Both the position numbers and the translations under genes were made by a program. This document shows, one piece after another, positions 30,015 to 34,148 of a stretch of 34,148 bases of DNA. The notes under the pieces are model-generated. The model did not search any database, was not told the DNA's origin, and was given only the letters and a program-made list of their open reading frames with translations. Source of the DNA: Planctomycetota bacterium (GTDB taxonomy: Bacteria; Planctomycetota; PUPC01; DSUN01); contig VGYW01000028.1 of assembly GCA_016872875.1 (NCBI GenBank), positions 1 through 34,148 of the forward strand, written 5' to 3'. The stretch's first letter is position 1. The number at the start of each line of letters is the position of its first letter.

Positions 30015-31034
30015 ATGTTCGTAGTGCAGGCTTTAGCCCGTTTCTTCGCTGCGTTGACGCCCCTCGTTGTGATGTTCGGGTGCGCGCCACGTGGCCGAGA
30101 TGACTTCGCCGCGAGGTTCGGGTATCTCATCCTGCTGCGCGACCAGGTGGCCGCGCAGGTGTGCCAGGGGCGCTCGCTTGAGGCCACCCTCGCCCAACTC
30201 CTTACGCCCCACACCGAGGACTACGGCCGGCCCTACCTCGTGGGCGTGCCGGGGCGTGAGAAGTTCGCCCGCGACGACAGGGAGTTCGCCCGCGACGTGG
30301 CAGTTGCCTACCGGGTGCTCACGGCGGAGCCGGCCGCCCCGCCCAACGATGGTAAGCCCCGCGCTCTCGCGCTCATCGGCGACCACTATCACCCGCCCGG
30401 GCTCATTCGCCCGCCCATCGAGGTGGCGATGGATGACGCGGGCATCCCCACAGAGTTCCTTTGCGATGTGACGAAGCTCACCGCGCCCATACTGGGGCGC
30501 TACCGCCTGCTCATCATCCTCCGCGACGGCGTCAACTGGCCGGACCCCGACGAGAAGAGCTTCAGCAAAGCGAAATGGTGGATGACGAAAGAACAGGAGC
30601 AGGCCATCATCGCATTCGTCCGAGCGGGCGGCGGCCTCCTCGCCCTCCACAACGCCAATGCCCTGAAGCCCTGGGCCGAGAAGCAGGACCCCGCCCCGCT
30701 CCTCCGAGTGCTCGGCAGCCAATATGACAGCCACGGCGCGCCTCGCGAGGGCTACCGCGTCCGCGTCCTGAGAAGCGACCACCCCATCACCCGCGGCGTC
30801 GCCGACTTCACGGCCACGGGCGAGCACCACAGGCCGAGGCCCCTGGCGACCGACATGGTGCGGCTCCTGGAGAGCACGGCGGAAGGCGAGACCTGTCTCG
30901 CCGGCTACGCCCGCACCGAGGGCAAGGGGCGCATCGCCTACCTGGCCTTTGGCCACACCCGCGAGGTTCTCGACCTGCCGGACGTTCAGCGCCTCCTTGC
31001 GAATGCCGCACGCTGGTGCCTCGGGAAGGATTGA
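30015..31034 (+). CDS. ThuA-domain lipoprotein
   Basis: The 339-residue protein has a hydrophobic N-terminus ending in a lipobox-like VVMFGC (Cys near residue 23). A helical region follows. From about 110 it carries a ThuA-like (class I glutamine-amidotransferase-like) domain: ALALIGDHYHPPG, YRLLIILRDGVNW, QAIIAFVRAGGGLLALHNAN, YRVRVLRSDHPITRGV and RIAYLAFGHTREVL. ThuA proteins are linked to trehalose and other sugar use, with unknown chemistry. ATG 30015 is used; the next codons (FVVQALARF) come from a repeat, so the signal peptide is partly repeat-derived. It follows the dehydratase gene closely and is probably co-transcribed. Confidence 0.82.
   Translation: MFVVQALARFFAALTPLVVMFGCAPRGRDDFAARFGYLILLRDQVAAQVCQGRSLEATLAQLLTPHTEDYGRPYLVGVPGREKFARDDREFARDVAVAYRVLTAEPAAPPNDGKPRALALIGDHYHPPGLIRPPIEVAMDDAGIPTEFLCDVTKLTAPILGRYRLLIILRDGVNWPDPDEKSFSKAKWWMTKEQEQAIIAFVRAGGGLLALHNANALKPWAEKQDPAPLLRVLGSQYDSHGAPREGYRVRVLRSDHPITRGVADFTATGEHHRPRPLATDMVRLLESTAEGETCLAGYARTEGKGRIAYLAFGHTREVLDLPDVQRLLANAARWCLGKD
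30018..30041 (+). repeat. GTAGTGCAGG element at the start of the ThuA-domain gene
   Basis: TTCGTAGTGCAGGCTTTAGC is a variant of the element at 4731-4754 (minus strand TTCGTAGTGCGGGCCTCAGC). It abuts the ATG and is translated as the beginning of the signal peptide. Confidence 0.75.
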
Positions 31035-31042
31035 GGCCGCAA

Positions 31043-31123
31043 CAAAGGGGGGATGAATGGATGTATGGATGGGTGGATGGGTGTCAGAAAACCATCCATT
31101 CATCCATTCATCCAATCATCCTC
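31043..31123 (+). repeat. ATTCATCC-type intergenic hairpin, copy 5
   Basis: CAACAAAGGGGGGATGAATGG leads into GGATG units, a GGGTGTCAGAAAACC loop and CATTCATCC units. It begins 9 nt after the stop of the ThuA-domain gene. Confidence 0.85.
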
Positions 31124-31186
31124 GCCTGGCGTGTGTGATGCCCACGATGGACGCGCGAAGGGCCGATGAGAGGGAAGGCAACGACA

Positions 31187-32311
31187 ATGGATCGCCGCCA
31201 GTTCATCGCAGAGATGGCCCGGCTGGGCATCGTGTTCGAGCTCGCGCCCAGCCTCGCCTCGGCCGGGGCGCCGCCCGACCGCGGCGTGCAGCTCCTGCCC
31301 GCCGAGGCCGAATACTATTCGGATGGCCCGGACGGCGCGGTCGTCTGTGGCCTATGCCCGCACCAGGAGACCCTCACAGAGGGGCAGTTGGGCAAGTGCC
31401 GCACCCGCATCAACCTCCGCGGCAGCCTCCACACCTACGGCGTCGGACAGCCCTGCGTCCTCAACGTTGACCCCATCGAGAAGAACCCGCTGAACCACGT
31501 GCTGCCGGGGGCGAGCATCCTCTCCATCGCCCACGCCGGCTGCAACCTCCGCTGCCAGTACTGCCAGAACTGGCAGTTCTCCCAGGAGTGCCCGCGCGAC
31601 ACGCGGAACCTCCGCTTCGACCAGGCCGAAGCCCTCGCACTCTCGAAGTCCAAAGACCTCAAGGCCATCACCTTCACCTACACCGAGGGCACGACCCACA
31701 TCGAGTTCAACAAGCGCCTTGCCGCCGCCACGAAGAAGGCCGGCCTTCGCGTCTTCCTCTGCTCCAACGGCTACATCCAGCCGAAGCCCCTGGCCGACTT
31801 CCTGCAAGTCCTTGATGGCGCGACGATCACCATCAAGGGCTTCACCGACGAGTTCTACCAGACCTACGCCGGCGCCGCCCGCTCCTTCAAGCCGGTCCTC
31901 GACTCCTGCCAGCAGATCAGGAAGGCCGGCAAGTGGCTCGAGGTCGCCACCCTCATCGTCCCCGCCCTCAACGACTCCGACAAGGAGCTCTCCGACATCG
32001 CCCGCTGGATCAAGGGGAGCCTCGGCCCCGACACCCCCTGGCACCTGGAGCGCTTCACCCCGAAGTACAAGATGGCCAACCGCCCCCAGACGCCCCAGGC
32101 CACGCTCGAGAAGGCCATGAAGCTCGGGCGGAGCGAGGGCCTCCGCTTCGTCTACATCTCCAACCTCGCCCCGCACGACGGCAACCACACCTTCTGTCCC
32201 CGCTGCCAGAAGCCCGTCATTCGCCGCCTCGGCTTCAAGGTCCTCAAGAACGAACTCCGCGCCGGCCAGTGCCCCAACTGCCGCACTCCCATCCCGGGCA
32301 TCTGGGCGTGA
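31187..32311 (+). CDS. Radical SAM enzyme, AmmeMemoRadiSam / PflA-like
   Basis: The 374-residue protein binds a [4Fe-4S] cluster through C119-x3-C123-x2-C126 (GCNLRCQYCQNW). It has the flanking marks of the AmmeMemoRadiSam-type family: an N-terminal Cys set (CGLCPHQ..GKC, C54/C57/C71), FTYTEGTTHIEF, ITIKGFTDEFY, W.HLERFTPKYKM and a C-terminal zinc ribbon (CPRC..CPNCRTPIPGIW). The chemistry is unproven. It begins MDRRQFIAEMARLGIVFELA, which looks like a Tat or helical export signal; ATG 31187 is chosen over 31166. Export of a radical SAM enzyme would be odd. The partner AMMECR1/Memo genes are not in the window. Confidence 0.88.
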   Translation: MDRRQFIAEMARLGIVFELAPSLASAGAPPDRGVQLLPAEAEYYSDGPDGAVVCGLCPHQETLTEGQLGKCRTRINLRGSLHTYGVGQPCVLNVDPIEKNPLNHVLPGASILSIAHAGCNLRCQYCQNWQFSQECPRDTRNLRFDQAEALALSKSKDLKAITFTYTEGTTHIEFNKRLAAATKKAGLRVFLCSNGYIQPKPLADFLQVLDGATITIKGFTDEFYQTYAGAARSFKPVLDSCQQIRKAGKWLEVATLIVPALNDSDKELSDIARWIKGSLGPDTPWHLERFTPKYKMANRPQTPQATLEKAMKLGRSEGLRFVYISNLAPHDGNHTFCPRCQKPVIRRLGFKVLKNELRAGQCPNCRTPIPGIWA

Positions 32312-32318
32312 ACCCCAC

Positions 32319-32420
32319 TCGTGCTCGTCGTCGTCCTCGTCGTCGTCGTCGAATCTCTTGCTCCCATCTGTGCTTCACGCTCGACGACGAGGACGACGAC
32401 GACAACGACGACGATTCGGA
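32319..32420. repeat. GAC/GTC simple-repeat hairpin
   Basis: A GTCGTCGTCCTCGTCGTC arm (32326-32354) faces a GACGACGAGGACGACGAC arm (32379-32419). The 24-nt middle is non-repetitive. It starts about 8-15 nt after the radical SAM stop. Confidence 0.85.
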
Positions 32421-32458
32421 AGCCCAGAATCAGAAGGCGCACTCCCGCTCCCTGGGAT

Positions 32459-32487
32459 TTGCACAGCGCGCCACGCGCGGCTATAGT
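32459..32487 (+). promoter_or_regulatory. Promoter of the XPB-type helicase gene
   Basis: TTGCAC (32459-32464), 17 nt, TATAGT (32482-32487), 32 nt before ATG 32519. Confidence 0.55.
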
Positions 32488-32518
32488 CAAGGTGAGAGGC
32501 AATGAGGATTGGGCATCA

Positions 32519-33937
32519 ATGAACCCCCACCCCTCACAACCAGTCGTCCGCCTTGCCTTCGACAAGGGGACTCTGCTCCTCGCGGGCGCGGTGGAGGGGG
32601 AGGCGGGCGCGGTGCGCGAGGCCGGCCCGTGGGTGTGGGACGCCCGCGTGTCGGCCTGGCGCTGCGACGCTATCCACTATCCGGCGGTCAGGCAGCAACT
32701 GGCCGCGCGCCTCGGAGGGCGCTTCAGCGACGACGTGCCGAAGCCGCCCCGCGTCTCCTGGCGCGAGGTCAGCCTGCCGCCGCTCCGCCGCGAGCAGCAG
32801 GAGGCCCTCGGCGCCTGGCTCGCCGCCGGCGGCCGCGGCCAGGTGGTCATGCCCACGGGCACGGGCAAGACCGAGATCGCCCTCGCCGCCATGCGCCACA
32901 CCAGCATCGCCACCCTCGTCGTCGCCCCGGTCCGCGACCTCATGTACCAGTGGCACCGCCGCATCCTGCGCGGCCTCGGCTACGACGCCGGCATCCTCGG
33001 CGACAACCGCTCCAACGTCCAGCCCGTCACCGTGACCACCTACGACAGCGCCTACGCCCACATGCCGGACCTCGGCGCCCGCTTCGGGCTGCTGGTCTTC
33101 GACGAGGAGCACCACCTGCCCGGCCGCTGCCGCCGCGAGGCCGCGCTCTTCGCCGCCGCGCCACTCCGCCTCGGCCTCACCGCAACCCCCGAACGCTCCG
33201 ACGGGTTGGACGCCGACCTCGACTTCCTCATCGGCCCGGTGGTCTACCGCCAGGAGATACCGCACGCGAAGGGGCGGACCCTCGCCGACTACGACGTCGT
33301 GCGCATCCCCGTGGCCCTCGCCGACGACGAGCAGGCCCGCTACGAGGACTGCGGGCGCGTCATGCGCTCCTTCATCGTCGCCCGCCGCGAGCAGAACCCC
33401 GACTACGACTGGCAGGACCTCTGCGCCGATTCGGGCAAGGACCCCGAGGCCCGCCGCGCCCAGAAAGCCTACCACGCCCGCAAGGCCATCGAAGACCGCG
33501 CACGCGAAAAGCTCCGCGTCCTCGAAGACCTCTTCCGCCTCCACGCCGGCGAGCGCATCCTCATTTTCGCCGGCTCCAACGCCATGGCCCTCGACGTCTC
33601 GCGCCGCTTCCTCGTCCCCACCCTTCTCGCCCACTCGCGCAAGCGGGAGCGCCTGGCTGTCCTCGAAGGCTTCGCTGGCGGACGCTTCCCCGTCCTCGTC
33701 GCCAACCAGGTGCTCGACGAGGGGGTGGACGTCCCCGAGGCCAAGGTCGCCGTCGTCATTGGCGGCATGGCGTCCAGCCGCCAAGCCAAGCAGCGCCTCG
33801 GCCGCATCCTCCGCCGCACCGGCGACGCCCGAGCCACCCTCTACGAAGTCGTCTGCCAGGACACCGGCGAGGAGACCCGCTCCCGCCGCCGCCGCGACAG
33901 CGACGCCTACGGCCACACGACCCGCCGCCGGCTCTAA
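32519..33937 (+). CDS. XPB-type superfamily 2 DNA helicase
   Basis: The 472-residue protein is an ATP-dependent SF2 helicase of the bacterial/archaeal XPB kind. An N-terminal damage-recognition-like domain comes first (about 1-75). Walker A follows (MPTGTGKTEIA, 111-121), then APVRDLMYQWHRRI, the DEEHH box (195-199), TATPERSDG (221-229), a basic arm, and the second RecA domain with LIFAGSNAMALDVSRRFL, LVANQVLDEGVDVPEAKVAVVIGG and motif VI QRLGRILRR (425-433). It probably takes part in DNA repair. ATG 32519 fits the promoter; the long upstream frame translates the GAC repeat. No Bax1-like nuclease gene follows inside the window. Confidence 0.92.
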   Translation: MNPHPSQPVVRLAFDKGTLLLAGAVEGEAGAVREAGPWVWDARVSAWRCDAIHYPAVRQQLAARLGGRFSDDVPKPPRVSWREVSLPPLRREQQEALGAWLAAGGRGQVVMPTGTGKTEIALAAMRHTSIATLVVAPVRDLMYQWHRRILRGLGYDAGILGDNRSNVQPVTVTTYDSAYAHMPDLGARFGLLVFDEEHHLPGRCRREAALFAAAPLRLGLTATPERSDGLDADLDFLIGPVVYRQEIPHAKGRTLADYDVVRIPVALADDEQARYEDCGRVMRSFIVARREQNPDYDWQDLCADSGKDPEARRAQKAYHARKAIEDRAREKLRVLEDLFRLHAGERILIFAGSNAMALDVSRRFLVPTLLAHSRKRERLAVLEGFAGGRFPVLVANQVLDEGVDVPEAKVAVVIGGMASSRQAKQRLGRILRRTGDARATLYEVVCQDTGEETRSRRRRDSDAYGHTTRRRL

Positions 33938-33966
33938 CCTCCCGCAGGTTCCAAACCTGCGGGAGG
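33938..33966 (+). terminator. Hairpin directly after the helicase stop
   Basis: CCTCCCGCAGGTT, a 3-nt loop and AACCTGCGGGAGG form a perfect 13-bp stem beginning at the base after the TAA. There is no U-run. It may be a terminator or a further dispersed palindrome. Confidence 0.7.
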
Positions 33967-33995
33967 CTATCAAACCCCCATCCGCGCCCTTCCAC

Positions 33996-34114
33996 CCATA
34001 CTGTATCACCCCCCCGGACTGACACAGTATGGCCGGAGCCGTGCGAATCGCCGATTCTCGCCCGTCTGTCCATACTGTATCACTCTCTCCCCCCTGTGGT
34101 CTGATACAGTATGG
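33996..34114. repeat. Pair of CCATACTGTATCA hairpins
   Basis: CCATACTGTATCA (33996-34008) pairs with TGACACAGTATGG (34020-34032), 12 of 13 positions. CCATACTGTATCA (34070-34082) pairs perfectly with TGATACAGTATGG (34102-34114). Their design matches the covarying hairpin array at 15724-16015. The window end (34115-34148) holds nothing else that I can see. Confidence 0.85.
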
Positions 34115-34148
34115 GCGGCATGTTGCCGCAATCCCACATGCCCCAGCC

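Noticed and set aside
32321..32518. N-terminal extension of the helicase
   Set aside because: It translates the GAC/GTC simple repeat, and the promoter at 32459-32487 starts transcription after it.
33996..34114. LexA/SOS boxes, because of CTGT...ACAG half-sites
   Set aside because: The half-sites are separated by far more than the 8 nt of a LexA box, and the arms extend into long stems.

Overview
The window is GC-rich DNA with dense coding. It carries no rRNA, tRNA, CRISPR array or transposase that I can see. The gene mix includes PQQ-type beta-propellers, a ceramidase-like hydrolase, a ThuA-domain protein, a Tat-exported enolase-superfamily enzyme, a WbsX/GH99-like lipoprotein, a DUF6785-type membrane protein and an AmmeMemoRadiSam-type radical SAM enzyme. 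That mix suggests Planctomycetota or a neighbouring PVC lineage, probably from a metagenome. The lineage is an inference; no marker gene proves it.

Region 1 (1-15.7 kb) is mainly household and carbohydrate metabolism. Phosphatidylserine decarboxylase, phosphatidylserine synthase and a CxxCxxCC protein run in series, followed by BioY (biotin uptake). An exported PQQ-type propeller and a ceramidase-like hydrolase are transcribed divergently from promoters that share one palindromic -35 box. An exported alpha/beta hydrolase overlaps the ceramidase-like gene. A PIN toxin-antitoxin pair, an unknown beta-propeller with truA, a GT4 glycosyltransferase, a multi-pass DUF6785-like protein and a WbsX/GH99-like lipoprotein follow.

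Region 2 (15.7-25.5 kb) is an accessory island. It holds an orphan ribbon-helix-helix antitoxin, an AF2212/AbrB-like antitoxin followed by a PemK/MazF-like toxin remnant, a TM2-domain membrane protein, a complete VapBC-type pair, an orphan HicB, two unknown proteins behind a duplicated promoter-plus-leader element, a second PQQ propeller and a propeller-gene scrap. It ends with a two-gene operon in which the same antitoxin N-terminus is joined to a coiled coil and coupled to an HNH nuclease. That operon and the duplicated leader are the best candidates for undescribed systems.

Region 3 (25.5-34.1 kb) returns to carbohydrate metabolism: a large GH-like/CBM9-like exported protein, a galactonate-dehydratase-like enzyme, a ThuA-domain lipoprotein, a radical SAM enzyme and an XPB-type helicase.

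Two global features stand out. First, most gene ends are followed within 0-25 nt by long hairpins built from simple-sequence or dispersed repeats: ATTCATCC, GTCCGT, GAC, GGTAAAATGATTACGG, GGGTGCCACGCCC and others. Related palindromes have also entered coding sequences in frame (truA, the GH/CBM9 gene, the ThuA gene). Second, nearly every gene cluster start has a sigma70-like TTGnnn-N17-TAnnnT promoter, which helped choose several starts. All calls come from reading the sequence by eye; no database search was run.
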